Shown here: in pieces, positions 43,711 to 53,329 of the stretch
Numbering within the stretch: the first letter of the stretch is position 1
How the letters are laid out: each line of letters begins with the position of its first letter
Assembly: GCA_002368665.1 (NCBI GenBank)
Contig: DFEK01000005.1
Coordinates: 181,037-245,036, forward strand
Direction: 5' to 3'
Source: Lachnospiraceae bacterium UBA3804
Lineage (GTDB): Bacteria > Bacillota > Clostridia > Lachnospirales > Lachnospiraceae
Length of the DNA: 64,000 bases
Notes under the pieces: generated by a model
The model's database searches: none
The model's input: the letters and a program-made list of their open reading frames with translations, nothing else
Told to the model about the DNA's origin: nothing
Translations under genes and position numbers: made by a program

Positions 43711-46700
43711 ATGTATAACGTTATCAAACGATTTGCGGAAAGTGAGGCGACTAATGGGCTTATGCTCATTGATATGCCTACCGGATCTGGAAAAACATAT
43801 GCTGCCATAAAGTATATTTTCGATGCATGCCTTCGTGAAGAGAACGAAAAGCGAAAATATATATTTGTGACAACCTTAAAGAAGAACCTCCCAGTGGATG
43901 ATCTTAGACAGCGCTTTGAGGAGGTTGGTAAGGCTGACCTTTTTTCTGAGAAAGTACTGTTTATAGATTCGAACATGGATAGCGTTATAGATGGCTGGAC
44001 TGACGATGTTCGAAGAAATATTTCCTATGAAATTAAGAAAACAGATGAATATACACGTTTTACTTCAGATCTGGAATTCGTAAAAAAGCAAAGGGATAAG
44101 AAGGATGCTGCTCTTAGAGATTATCTTCCGAGTATAGAATCAAATCTTAGAGAGAAATCCGAACCAGCATTCAGACGCGTGGTTTCAGAGTTCTTAAACA
44201 AGAAGTATTCTACGGTAGAAAAGAAGCTGTATGCGATTAAGACTGAGAAAGAATGGCAATGGCTGGGGAAACTATATCCTGCAGTGTTTACCAGGGATAG
44301 ACAAGTCCTTTTGATGAGCATGGATAAGTTTCTTAGCAGAAATACAACGATTGTTGAGCCATCGTATATGTTTTACAACTCGGACGTGATCAAAGATGCG
44401 ATCATCTTCATAGACGAGTTTGATGCCACCAAAGAGACGATACTTAAGAAGATCATTGATAACGGTCTTCACGACAAGATAAATTATATTGAGCTTTTTA
44501 AGGACATTTACGCGTCGCTTCACATGGATTCCTTCCCGGCGGTATTAACGACTCCTTCGGAAGAACGTAAGACAAGTAAATATAGTAATCAGTCGCTCGA
44601 AGGTATTGTTGAGGGAATTAAGGAAAAAGCGGATTATATTTTTGATACGTATTCTTTGCAGTTTAAGCATAGGACGTCAGGAGAAGTGGAAGATCTTTAT
44701 CAGAACTATCTGTTTCAGGATCATCAATTCCACTCTATTTTGAATGCGAATAATTCATATATTACGATGATGAGCGATACTAAGCAAAGAATCAATTCTA
44801 TTGGCTTTGCTAAGACTAGGCCTGCAAATGAAAAGAATAATATCCAGGTGATGCTTGGACAACTACGCGGATTTATCAAATACTTTCAGGGCGCAGTCAA
44901 CATTCTTGCTATCAATTATATGCAGTGTAAGAAGGAGAGGAGAAAAGAAGGCGAGGATGCTTTTACGATGGAGGCAGCCATTCGCTCCGTGCTGAGTCTT
45001 TTCAGGTTGAGTCCGGATAGCATCGATTATTTGACATCTCAGATTATGATATCTTCGCATAAAATCAAGGGAGATATTGAACCTTCGGATTTTGATCTGT
45101 CGTTTTATGAAAACGGCTTCCGTTATTATGCTTTTGAGAACGATACTGCGCACGATATGCAGTCACAGATAATGATGTATTCCTTCCAGAATACTCCGGA
45201 GAAGACGCTTTTAAGAATCTGTGAAAAAGCAAAAGTGATCGGCATCTCTGCAACAGCTACAGTTCCTTCGGTTATCGGAAACTTCGACATAGCATACTTA
45301 AAAGATAAGATGCAGAAGGTGTTTGTTCCGCTTACAGAAGAAGAACGGCACAGACTTTCCGCCGAGTTTGAAGAAAGCCAGCAAGGGTATAGCAGTGTTT
45401 CGATTAATGTGGATCTTCTTGGTGAAAATGGAAAATATACGGATTCATCTTGGAGAATGGTTTTTGATGATGAAGAACTGGCAAAGAAGATTGCCGATGA
45501 TGTTCGTATGCTGTTCTCGGAGAATGAGGATAAAAACAACTTTAACAAAGAGAGATATTTACGTGTAGCGCTGGCATATAAGCAGTTTATTATTCATGAC
45601 GATATCTTTTCCTTCCTTTGCGTGCTTACTAAGCACCCAAAGAAAGGGGATAAGACATTAGACAGGGATCTCATAGAAAAGATCTTTGGCTTTATTGCAG
45701 GCGAGCATAAAGTGGTATTTTCGGCTCAGAAATCGGTTGTATATCTGGACGGAGCGGAGTATGACGATAAGAAGGATTATCTGATTAAACGGCTATCTCA
45801 GGGTGAGAAAATTTTTGTCATCTCAGTATATCAGACAATAGGAGTCGGTCAGAACCTTCAGTATCCTGTGCCTAAGGCGCTCAGGGATAGTCTCGTCACT
45901 ATTAATGACCGTGTGCTGCGAGAAGAAAAGGATTTTGATGCGATATACCTAGATAAGCCGTCAAATCTGATAGTGAATCTTGTAGATAACCTCGAGGAAC
46001 TGGATTTTGTGAAATACCTGTTCCAGATGGAGTTTCTACAGGAAACATCGGAACTGTCCGCAGACAGTGCGATGAAGAATATCAAGAAGGCTTTCAAAAC
46101 TTTTATGTTTGCACAGCGTAACGCAGAGGAATGGGCGAATGTTTATAACCGACAGAGCGTTGTGCTGATGAGTACCAGATATGTGATTCAGGCGATTGGA
46201 CGAATTTGCCGTACCAACATTAAGAGTAAGAATATTTATATTTTTGCAGATGACAGAATCATTGAGAACATTGATATTTCTGTGGTTGATAACAGATTCT
46301 TTAATCCTGAGTTCATGAGACTAATCGAAGCCATTAAACAGAGGGGAACGAAAACTCCTGAAATGGCTTCTCTTGAAGATGCTGCTTCACTCAAGGCAGT
46401 CAGGGTCAATAAAGATATTAATGGCATGCTGAACAATGACTGGACAGAGCCTAAGATTGAGCGCTGGAAGAAGCTCAGAGAACTTGTTCTTACGCATCCT
46501 ACGGCATCACAGGATGAGGCGGATGGCGACTTTATAATCAAGAATTACTATGCACAGCTGCCGTCAAAAGGAAATACGCTCTTTTATTATCAGGACGCTG
46601 ACTTTAACAATATTTCCGTTGCGTTTTATAGGGACGCTGATCATGATCGGATGGTATCAGAGCAGGGGAGCAAATTACCGGAGTTACTCCGTATTCCCGG

Positions 46701-47199
46701 TGTAAAGGATCTCTTTATACAGAATGGATGGGCATGCAGCTTTAAAGAGAACGATTATCTTATGACACCGGCGCTTTGGAATAACATTTATAAGGGAGCG
46801 CTTGGAGAGGTTGTCGGAAAACATATTTTTTCATCAGTATTAAGCATTGACCTGGAAGACATCGAAGATGTTGATGCATTTGAGTTATTTGACTACAAAG
46901 TTCCGGGTTATGCTGTATACGTAGATTTTAAAAATTGGCATGAGGGCGAAACTGCAGATAGAAATCAGATGTTGGAGAAGATTGCTCGTAAAGGCAAGAA
47001 GTGTGGGTGTCGCTGCGCAATCATCGCAAATATTATTGCCGGAGATAGATGGGATACTAGCGACGTCGAGATGGAAGGCGTACGCATTATTTCAATCCCG
47101 GCATTGGTTAAAGAATGTAATGGTTCTCTCTCGTGGAATAAAGAAGCCTGGGATGTTATTCGGGAGTGTGTAGATGGGGACAAGTATAAAGACAAATAA
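43711..47199 (+). CDS. ddmD: SF2 helicase-nuclease, DdmD-like
   Basis: 1162 residues. Helicase motif I LIDMPTGSGKTYAAI (about 18-32), motif II IIFIDEFDAT (DEFD, about 231), Ia-like VTTLKKN, and motif VI QAIGRICR (about 829). The C-terminus has a PD-(D/E)xK nuclease pattern: GALGEVVGKHIF (Glu), FELFDYKV (Asp), YAVYVDFKNW (D-x-K, about 1070). Helicase plus C-terminal nuclease of this size, followed by an overlapping ~600-residue gene, is the layout of DdmDE plasmid-defence systems. AGGAG lies seven bases before the ATG. A pPIWI-RE/DinG-type system is the alternative. The symbol is by architecture, not by a sequence search. Confidence 0.72.
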   Translation: MYNVIKRFAESEATNGLMLIDMPTGSGKTYAAIKYIFDACLREENEKRKYIFVTTLKKNLPVDDLRQRFEEVGKADLFSEKVLFIDSNMDSVIDGWTDDVRRNISYEIKKTDEYTRFTSDLEFVKKQRDKKDAALRDYLPSIESNLREKSEPAFRRVVSEFLNKKYSTVEKKLYAIKTEKEWQWLGKLYPAVFTRDRQVLLMSMDKFLSRNTTIVEPSYMFYNSDVIKDAIIFIDEFDATKETILKKIIDNGLHDKINYIELFKDIYASLHMDSFPAVLTTPSEERKTSKYSNQSLEGIVEGIKEKADYIFDTYSLQFKHRTSGEVEDLYQNYLFQDHQFHSILNANNSYITMMSDTKQRINSIGFAKTRPANEKNNIQVMLGQLRGFIKYFQGAVNILAINYMQCKKERRKEGEDAFTMEAAIRSVLSLFRLSPDSIDYLTSQIMISSHKIKGDIEPSDFDLSFYENGFRYYAFENDTAHDMQSQIMMYSFQNTPEKTLLRICEKAKVIGISATATVPSVIGNFDIAYLKDKMQKVFVPLTEEERHRLSAEFEESQQGYSSVSINVDLLGENGKYTDSSWRMVFDDEELAKKIADDVRMLFSENEDKNNFNKERYLRVALAYKQFIIHDDIFSFLCVLTKHPKKGDKTLDRDLIEKIFGFIAGEHKVVFSAQKSVVYLDGAEYDDKKDYLIKRLSQGEKIFVISVYQTIGVGQNLQYPVPKALRDSLVTINDRVLREEKDFDAIYLDKPSNLIVNLVDNLEELDFVKYLFQMEFLQETSELSADSAMKNIKKAFKTFMFAQRNAEEWANVYNRQSVVLMSTRYVIQAIGRICRTNIKSKNIYIFADDRIIENIDISVVDNRFFNPEFMRLIEAIKQRGTKTPEMASLEDAASLKAVRVNKDINGMLNNDWTEPKIERWKKLRELVLTHPTASQDEADGDFIIKNYYAQLPSKGNTLFYYQDADFNNISVAFYRDADHDRMVSEQGSKLPELLRIPGVKDLFIQNGWACSFKENDYLMTPALWNNIYKGALGEVVGKHIFSSVLSIDLEDIEDVDAFELFDYKVPGYAVYVDFKNWHEGETADRNQMLEKIARKGKKCGCRCAIIANIIAGDRWDTSDVEMEGVRIISIPALVKECNGSLSWNKEAWDVIRECVDGDKYKDK

Positions 47200-49000
47200 G
47201 CTTTTATATAAGCTTGATAGACAGGCAATCACCTCAGAATATGATCTTTTCACAATAGAGACGAGCGATAAGTATATCAAAAGAGGTGCGTATATTCTTG
47301 ACGCGCCTACGTTGAATCGTAACATTAAGAGCATTGTCTTTGAGTCCGGTAGAAGAGCACTCATGATGATGCACAAGGATGATCATAATCGCGCGTTGAT
47401 AAAGGAGTTGATTTCAGGTGTTGAGGGAGGAAGCAAGTTATCTGTAGCAGAGACGAAAATACAGGATGTCCAAGATTGGGTTTTGTTACAGCTTCTGCTA
47501 AATGCTCTTTCTTCATATGATTCCAATTTCCTTAAATTTAATAACCTAACGGGACATTTGTATTGTTTTCATCCGGAGTGGGTTAAGCGAGGCAAGGAAA
47601 AGAAAGAAGACATGATCTGGAAGATCCCTTGCATGGAATTTCGAGTTACGCGGGATTATTGCATCGAGATGAGTGTCCGAACTTTTACCTCTGAGCGTTT
47701 GAAAAAGAAGATTTCGTTTACAAAGAGGAAGTTCGAAGATTATCCGAAGTATGTTGTTTCAAAGGATAACACATTGCGCAGAAGACTTTCTGATGACACG
47801 GAGCCGGGCTTTATAATGCGTCAGATAGATGGAACAAAATCGGAGATCCCTTTTTTGGATTTCCAGAACGAAAAGAAATTTGACCAGTGTAAGGTTGGTA
47901 CGCTGGCGAAAGTGATTGAAGCTTTCAATTCGAAATACGGGTCACTGGCATTTATGGAGTGTGGATATATGCCGGAATCCGGAAGAATTGATTATAGCAA
48001 GAGTGCTGCAAAGGAAGACTTTGCAAGGGTTCGGGGACTGTTGAGTGCTCTGGGTGTGCATATTGTTGACCAGATTGGTGATACCTATTCGGAACAATTC
48101 GTTGATAAATTACGCTCCTTGCTCCTCCAGAAATATGAGATCAATGCCTCTACCGGAAAACGAATTAAAAAGGATGCTCTCAATATATGTGTGATACATA
48201 ACGCTGAGTACTACGAAGGCGTTCAAGACCCTTATGATAGATCGTCTGATGGAGTGGCAGTTCAACATGTGACACTGGAAGATTTTGCAGACAATGCAGA
48301 GTTTGCAATCTCAACGGTAGTACATGAAGTACTTATTAAAAAGGATTTAGAAGCTGGAAGAATCACGTTGTTTGATTGGAAAGAGCTCGGATTAAATGAA
48401 GATATTTCCTTTGGAACGGAATCCAAATCTGATGAAGAAACAAAGTATTTCTTTATGAAGGTTCATCCAGACGGATCCTTTGATATTCAGGAGCAGGAGT
48501 TTACTCTGTTTGAAATGAACGAGTACACGGATTGTGTGAATGTTTTTGAAGATGCCAAAACAAAGGGCGAGACAGTTAAAGGCCTTATCCGTGATGAACA
48601 GGGAAGAATAAACATCATAAAGGACACAGGGATTATTACGCTCCCGGAAGCCGAAGAGATAAAGGTTTTGCTGGCATCCGGGGATACAAAGCTTCGTGGA
48701 AAAGAAAGACGAGAAGAGCTGCTTTCTTCATGTTTGGATATTAAAACTTATATGGAAGATGGCAAGCAGTTTTATTATGTGGGGATCATCGGTGAAGGCA
48801 TGCGGTGGAAGATCCCAAGAGCTGCGAATGTTCGTTGCATAGAGAGTTATCAAGGGGCGCCTTTGATGTTCGATAAGCTTCTTCCGACTATGAATGTAAC
48901 GTTTGTCCATAACGGGCAGCTGACAGTATTACCATTTCCATTTAAATACTTGCGTGAATATATAAATAATTTGGTTTTAGATAAAAATAGTATTTCTTGA
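47174..49000 (+). CDS. ddmE: Argonaute-related protein, DdmE-like
   Basis: 608 residues; begins 26 bases inside the helicase gene (GGGAG eight bases upstream), so it is tightly coupled. No membrane segment. The stretch LNICVIHNAEYYEGVQDPYD and VQHVTLEDF (about 336-375) followed by ISTVVHEVLIKKDLEAGRI has the feel of a PIWI-like domain without an intact catalytic DEDX tetrad, as in DdmE, an inactive DNA-guided Argonaute that loads the DdmD helicase. The assignment rests mainly on gene order, length and overlap; I cannot prove the fold from sequence alone. Confidence 0.6.
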   Translation: MGTSIKTNKLLYKLDRQAITSEYDLFTIETSDKYIKRGAYILDAPTLNRNIKSIVFESGRRALMMMHKDDHNRALIKELISGVEGGSKLSVAETKIQDVQDWVLLQLLLNALSSYDSNFLKFNNLTGHLYCFHPEWVKRGKEKKEDMIWKIPCMEFRVTRDYCIEMSVRTFTSERLKKKISFTKRKFEDYPKYVVSKDNTLRRRLSDDTEPGFIMRQIDGTKSEIPFLDFQNEKKFDQCKVGTLAKVIEAFNSKYGSLAFMECGYMPESGRIDYSKSAAKEDFARVRGLLSALGVHIVDQIGDTYSEQFVDKLRSLLLQKYEINASTGKRIKKDALNICVIHNAEYYEGVQDPYDRSSDGVAVQHVTLEDFADNAEFAISTVVHEVLIKKDLEAGRITLFDWKELGLNEDISFGTESKSDEETKYFFMKVHPDGSFDIQEQEFTLFEMNEYTDCVNVFEDAKTKGETVKGLIRDEQGRINIIKDTGIITLPEAEEIKVLLASGDTKLRGKERREELLSSCLDIKTYMEDGKQFYYVGIIGEGMRWKIPRAANVRCIESYQGAPLMFDKLLPTMNVTFVHNGQLTVLPFPFKYLREYINNLVLDKNSIS

Positions 49001-49018
49001 AATTGGGTGGTGATTCCA

Positions 49019-51265
49019 GTGAAAAAGAATTATTTTGAGCATGATATAACTGTTAGATTCATGGACCAGTATTACGCCAAGGGGAAAGATTGGCAATGGT
49101 TTATAGATGTAGTTGAAAAGGATTTTGAATTTGAGGATATTGTTAGTTGGGAAGATTATGTTCATAAGTGTTGTTTATGGTTGCAAGCATATTCATTTGT
49201 TGAAAAAATAATCGAGGTTGGGTATGAGCAGATTGATATTAATGTTCTAATCGTGAAGGATATGGTATCTGTAGCACTATTTCGCCAAGGGGTGATTAGC
49301 GTTGACGAAGTAATGGGAAGATTAACCACAAATTATGGAAAAGTTTTCTTTTGGGTCGTATGGGCTACTAAATTAGAAAACCAGGAGAACGATATAACAT
49401 CCATATATGACAATGATTTATTTACAATGCATAATTTGTGGATGTTCAGGAACTTAACCTCATTGGAATTGTACTATGATGATTTAATGGATTACGGGGA
49501 GAAAATTTCTGTAAAGAATATTGAAGAGCGCATAAATTTCTTAAAGGATAATATTAATAGAGTTTATTATAGTGTATCAACTTCGTTTTTGGATAATCTG
49601 GAGAAAACGTGTTCTATATACGATTTGTTTGGGTATCATGGGAAACAGGTGGAAGTTCAATCCTGGCAGGAAAGAATGATAATAGGCTTAATAAATAATA
49701 GAGTTACCATCGATAAACCCTATCCTATAACAAACATATTTGGAGAACTATCTGAAGAGGAAATAACGAATCAAATAAAAGGATTGCAAGAGTATTTTTT
49801 GAATCCGCTCATTGATGTTATTTTGGAAACGGTATTATTCTTTTGGATAGGAAAAGAACCCTCAACAAAAACTAAATCCATGTATATTAATCATTGGAAA
49901 TTCTCTCGTGATGATGAGGATCATTACAAGGTTTACAATAGTACAGTTTTTGCTTTTATTTCCAGATTGTTTGCTAAGGGGCTGACAAAAGACATAGTAA
50001 AAAAAGAGGAGTATATAGCGTTCCTAAAAAACATACATGAGCAAGATGATGTAAATGATCTTTTGAGGCTACTTTATGCACATTTTCCTATTAGTAAGGA
50101 ACAAAGGAATACTATAAAAGAATATCAAGAAAATGCCTATAGACAAATAGATGACATTCTGGATCCATATTCATTAAAAGATTATTTGAAAAATGACATA
50201 GTTTGTAAATCTATCGACAACGTATTCTTCTGTAAAGTCAGAGAAAAATTCATATCGTTCTTAGATGATGATTCAATAAAGAGAGTGTTGCCTAATTACT
50301 TCTATGAATACATGGTTTTTCTTATAAAAGTAAAGAATATGTCGAGGAGCGTGTCAAAAAAGGAAATTGATGCAACTATAATTGGAATTCAAAAAATGTG
50401 GGAAGGAAAGTATTACGCAGTAGCTTGTGAAGGGTTACAAACGTTTAGTAGCAAAACGGAAGTTCCAACTGCGGAGGTGGAAAAGTTTAATCAAGAGGTT
50501 CTTTCAAACCCATTAGCTTTTGCAAAAGCATGTATGAATCTGGATGAGGATAATGTATGTAAGATTATGGAAAATGCATCAGAAAATGCCATCTCTTATA
50601 TGTTCACTAGAATGCAAATATCCAAATTATACCCAATTAAGAATGAATCTGTTAATCTAATTCGACATGATGTAGATGGTTTTCTAAACGAATTTGTAGA
50701 AAAGATTCGAGACGAAAAAGCATATAAGTTTTTGAACCACCTTGATACAAAAACATATTTATTTGCATTGTATGAAAGTATTCATCTTCGAAGTAGGATT
50801 AGCATATCTATGTTTCATGGTGAACAATATATATATGAAAATTTGGTACGCACATGCAAGACGAAGTTGTTGCCTTATGCCGATGAATTATTGTTGGCTC
50901 ATGTAACTCAATTGTTCCCAATACTCGAGCAGAAAATAAGGGAAGTCTCAGAGGTGTTTGGTGTGGCACCTTTTAAGGAAGATATACAGAATTTTATGCA
51001 ATTCAAGGATCCTAGTTCTTTGCTCCGGGAAATGATTGAAGAAGCATATAAAGAAACCGGTAATTTCGAATTAATACATGATTTAATGTTTGTATATTGC
51101 TTTATGTATAATAGTAATTCTCTAAATATACGTAACGAATGCATACATGGCCGAGGTTTTAACAATTCTGTTGGTGAGATTCGATTTGCCTTTAGAGTTA
51201 CATTACTTTCTATATTTATGATGGATTATAGAATGAAATTGGTTAGCCAGCCGACTGTTAATTAA
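49019..51265 (+). CDS. Large HEPN-domain protein
   Basis: 748 residues from GTG 49019 (GGGTGG eight bases upstream; GTGs at 49007 and 49010 are in frame). Visibly A/T-richer than its neighbours. The long N-terminal part is helical without known motifs. The last ~110 residues form a helical bundle with NSLNIRNECIHGRGFN: R-N-E-C-I-H is the R-x4-H catalytic motif of HEPN RNases. Such proteins act as RNA-cleaving effectors in abortive infection. It starts 18 bases after the ddmE-like stop, hence probably a third effector of the operon. Confidence 0.72.
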   Translation: MKKNYFEHDITVRFMDQYYAKGKDWQWFIDVVEKDFEFEDIVSWEDYVHKCCLWLQAYSFVEKIIEVGYEQIDINVLIVKDMVSVALFRQGVISVDEVMGRLTTNYGKVFFWVVWATKLENQENDITSIYDNDLFTMHNLWMFRNLTSLELYYDDLMDYGEKISVKNIEERINFLKDNINRVYYSVSTSFLDNLEKTCSIYDLFGYHGKQVEVQSWQERMIIGLINNRVTIDKPYPITNIFGELSEEEITNQIKGLQEYFLNPLIDVILETVLFFWIGKEPSTKTKSMYINHWKFSRDDEDHYKVYNSTVFAFISRLFAKGLTKDIVKKEEYIAFLKNIHEQDDVNDLLRLLYAHFPISKEQRNTIKEYQENAYRQIDDILDPYSLKDYLKNDIVCKSIDNVFFCKVREKFISFLDDDSIKRVLPNYFYEYMVFLIKVKNMSRSVSKKEIDATIIGIQKMWEGKYYAVACEGLQTFSSKTEVPTAEVEKFNQEVLSNPLAFAKACMNLDEDNVCKIMENASENAISYMFTRMQISKLYPIKNESVNLIRHDVDGFLNEFVEKIRDEKAYKFLNHLDTKTYLFALYESIHLRSRISISMFHGEQYIYENLVRTCKTKLLPYADELLLAHVTQLFPILEQKIREVSEVFGVAPFKEDIQNFMQFKDPSSLLREMIEEAYKETGNFELIHDLMFVYCFMYNSNSLNIRNECIHGRGFNNSVGEIRFAFRVTLLSIFMMDYRMKLVSQPTVN

Positions 51266-51367
51266 TGTGGTTTTATTACAGATGTGTTGCAAAACAATTT
51301 GAAGGAAATATGATGTTGCGGGATATGTAACAGCATTTGGTATTAAGTATATTAGTTGGAGAGCTGA

Positions 51368-51838
51368 ATGGCTAGAAGAAGTAAACAGCAGATAAAAGAA
51401 GACAATGATAAGCGGCTTAAGAATAAAGAGAAGATTTTAGATAGATTAAATATACATCTTAACGAAGTTAGTAGATTATCTAAAGAAGATAGAAATAAAG
51501 TGGATGAATTTATCAATCTGTTTCTAAAGTGTGAAACAGTTTATAAAACACTCTATCCAGCAATGAAAAAACTGAAAGATGATGAACAGATAGATGTTCG
51601 AGGACTAACATTTAATATCCAGAAATTTGAGGCTGCGCTGAGATATTTTGGGATTTCATTTGATCACGGCAAAATGAACAAGATGTTCTATTCAACAAAA
51701 TCATATCTTACCTGTCGTGATAGAATAATTCATGGCTTAGATATGTCAAGCATTAATGAGGTGTTGAGTAACTATGAAGACATGGAGGCAACTATGAAAG
51801 AATTGCTTGATAATGTTGCTAATGGGAAACCAGAATAG
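51368..51838 (+). CDS. Small HEPN-like protein
   Basis: 156 residues, basic helical N-terminus (MARRSKQQIKEDNDKRLKNK), then helices and YLTCRDRIIHGLDMSSINE at about residue 116-134, in which R-D-R-I-I-H gives an R-x4-H HEPN motif. It could be a minimal HEPN nuclease, or the binding partner/antidote of the large HEPN protein 102 bases upstream. GGAGAGCTGA precedes the ATG. Last gene of the operon. Confidence 0.6.
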   Translation: MARRSKQQIKEDNDKRLKNKEKILDRLNIHLNEVSRLSKEDRNKVDEFINLFLKCETVYKTLYPAMKKLKDDEQIDVRGLTFNIQKFEAALRYFGISFDHGKMNKMFYSTKSYLTCRDRIIHGLDMSSINEVLSNYEDMEATMKELLDNVANGKPE

Positions 51839-51924
51839 AGGAAGACATATTTGGAAAATGAAGCTGTTTTGTGGGTTTCATTACCATAAATAAATGCAAA
51901 TATAGGCTCGCCAGTCGGCGGGCC

Positions 51925-52254
51925 TTAACCATTTACCATAGCCAGTAGAACGGCTTTATCATCAATATAATAATCGCAGGTGATCTTCCGGGAATTGTTG
52001 CCGTACATTTCAACGATCTCCGGGAGATTGTCATTTATGGCATCGAACTCCAGTTGATGCTCACGGCACCAGGAGACTGCTTTCTCCAAGGCTTCACCGG
52101 CTCTGCAGGTCCAGAGTATGAGCTTGTAGCCGGAGGCACGCATTTGCTTAAGGTATTCAATTAACGGTCGATTCGGTTCGCCAAGATCCGGCCAATTGCT
52201 GTAGCAAAGGGTTCCGTCAAAGTCTACAGCGATGATCTGATAGGGCTGGCTCAT
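51925..52254 (-). CDS. HAD-superfamily phosphatase-like protein
   Basis: 109 residues. HAD motif I AVDFDGTLC (nucleophile Asp), motif II LILWTCR, and a late acidic YYIDDKAV. Short, cap-less HAD proteins of this type are common in phages and mobile regions. It stands alone; GGAGG lies before the ATG on the minus strand. Substrate unknown. Confidence 0.85.
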   Translation of the reverse strand: MSQPYQIIAVDFDGTLCYSNWPDLGEPNRPLIEYLKQMRASGYKLILWTCRAGEALEKAVSWCREHQLEFDAINDNLPEIVEMYGNNSRKITCDYYIDDKAVLLAMVNG

Positions 52255-52269
52255 AGGCGACCTCCTTCC

Positions 52270-52440
52270 TTAAGATTGATTTTCTTCCGTGTCCAGATGG
52301 AAGATATCTTCCACATAGACTTTAAAATATGCTGCAAGGCGAAGAACTGTTTCAAGGCTGGCAATCAACGGCTTCCGGGTAGAGGATGAATACAGGGAAG
52401 TCAGGCTCATGAACTGACCGGCAGTAAATGAAAAGATTAA
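52270..52440 (-). pseudogene. XRE regulator remnant
   Basis: Minus-strand frame ending at 52270 reads TAGQFMSLTSLYSSSTRKPL followed by IASLETVLRLAAYFKVYVED and a short acidic tail: the second half of a Cro/CI HTH domain with its C-terminus. The first HTH helix and start codon are missing; the best internal ATG (52410) would give 46 residues. A 5'-truncated gene. Confidence 0.65.
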
Positions 52441-52487
52441 GACCGTAGCTGCACTTTTTGGGTGTGGTTACGGTTTTTGCGCAAAAA

Positions 52488-52589
52488 CGGCAGAAAAATT
52501 AAAATACTGCCGAAATAGTGTTGACTTAAACGAGGAGAAAGTCTATAATCATCACTATAGCGGCAGTAAAATCAAAAAAATGCCGAAAT
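52488..52589 (+). promoter_or_regulatory. AbiE-type operator-promoter with two 29-bp repeats
   Basis: Two direct copies of a 29-bp unit starting CGGCAG and ending TGCCGAAAT (52488-52516 and 52561-52589); each is itself palindromic (CGGCAG...CTGCCG / TGCCG). Between them sits the promoter TTGACT (52521-52526), 17 bp, TATAAT (52544-52549). Starts of the repeats are 73 bp apart, about seven helical turns, so bound dimers would face the same side. Autorepression by AbiEi through such repeats is established for this family. Confidence 0.8.
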
Positions 52590-52614
52590 TGTAAAAAAGG
52601 ATGTGATTGCTACC

Positions 52615-53325
52615 ATGTTGCTATCCCGTATTTCAACTGCAGAAAAATTCTCACGGCAGGATTATATTTTGGCGTATAAAGATCAGTTTGGTGAGAGCAA
52701 TATCTATACAATAGAATACGCATTAAGAAAAGCAGTGTCAGAAGGAGAGATCATCCATGTCGGAAGAAATCAGTATGCTGTCAGCGGCAAAAGGAGAAAT
52801 TATCAATATAAATATTCGGAAGCTGCAGTACAGATCGCATCTGTGATCCGGGAAGAGTATCCGAACGTTGATTTCAGAGTATTTGAGCTTACGCAACTGA
52901 ATGCATTTGTTAATCACCTTTTGGCACACAATACGATCTTTGTGTCTGTGGAAAACGATGTTATAGATTTTGTGTTTGACACCCTTCGTAATGAATATCC
53001 TGGAAGGGTGATGCTTAAACCTAAAATAGAAGAGTATTACAGATATCTGGTCGATGATCAGATAGTGATTCTCCGCCTCCCCACTGAAACGCCCAAGGGA
53101 ACGGGCGAGGTCTGGCATAGCCGGATAGAAAAAATACTTGTAGATATCGTAGTTGATAAACTTCTGGCCAAAATTGTGTCTCCGTCTGAATATAAAACTA
53201 TATTTACGGAGGCATATGAACGTTATCTGATAGATGAAAATACTATGTTTCGTTATGCCAACAGAAAAGGGGCAGGCAAGAAATTTAGGGAATGTATGAT
53301 GGAATATTTGCATCCGGAGGATTAA
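52615..53325 (+). CDS. AbiEi-type antitoxin (DUF6577-like), type IV toxin-antitoxin
   Basis: 236 residues from ATG 52615; GGATGTGAT (close to the ideal ribosome site) ends seven bases upstream. N-terminal winged helix (MLLSRISTAEKFSRQDYILAY, EYALRKAVSEGEIIHVGRNQYAV) and a C-terminal domain ending RKGAGKKFRECMMEYL. Proteins of this kind (I believe DUF6577) stand directly before AbiEii nucleotidyltransferase toxins and repress their joint promoter. Here the toxin gene downstream is truncated, so this is an orphan antitoxin. Confidence 0.8.
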   Translation: MLLSRISTAEKFSRQDYILAYKDQFGESNIYTIEYALRKAVSEGEIIHVGRNQYAVSGKRRNYQYKYSEAAVQIASVIREEYPNVDFRVFELTQLNAFVNHLLAHNTIFVSVENDVIDFVFDTLRNEYPGRVMLKPKIEEYYRYLVDDQIVILRLPTETPKGTGEVWHSRIEKILVDIVVDKLLAKIVSPSEYKTIFTEAYERYLIDENTMFRYANRKGAGKKFRECMMEYLHPED

Positions 53326-53329
53326 ACAA

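Noticed and set aside
43711..49000. Reading the helicase and its neighbour as a second Hachiman or as DISARM
   Set aside because: The helicase has a DEFD box and a C-terminal nuclease pattern unlike HamB, there is no DUF1837 partner and no methyltransferase.
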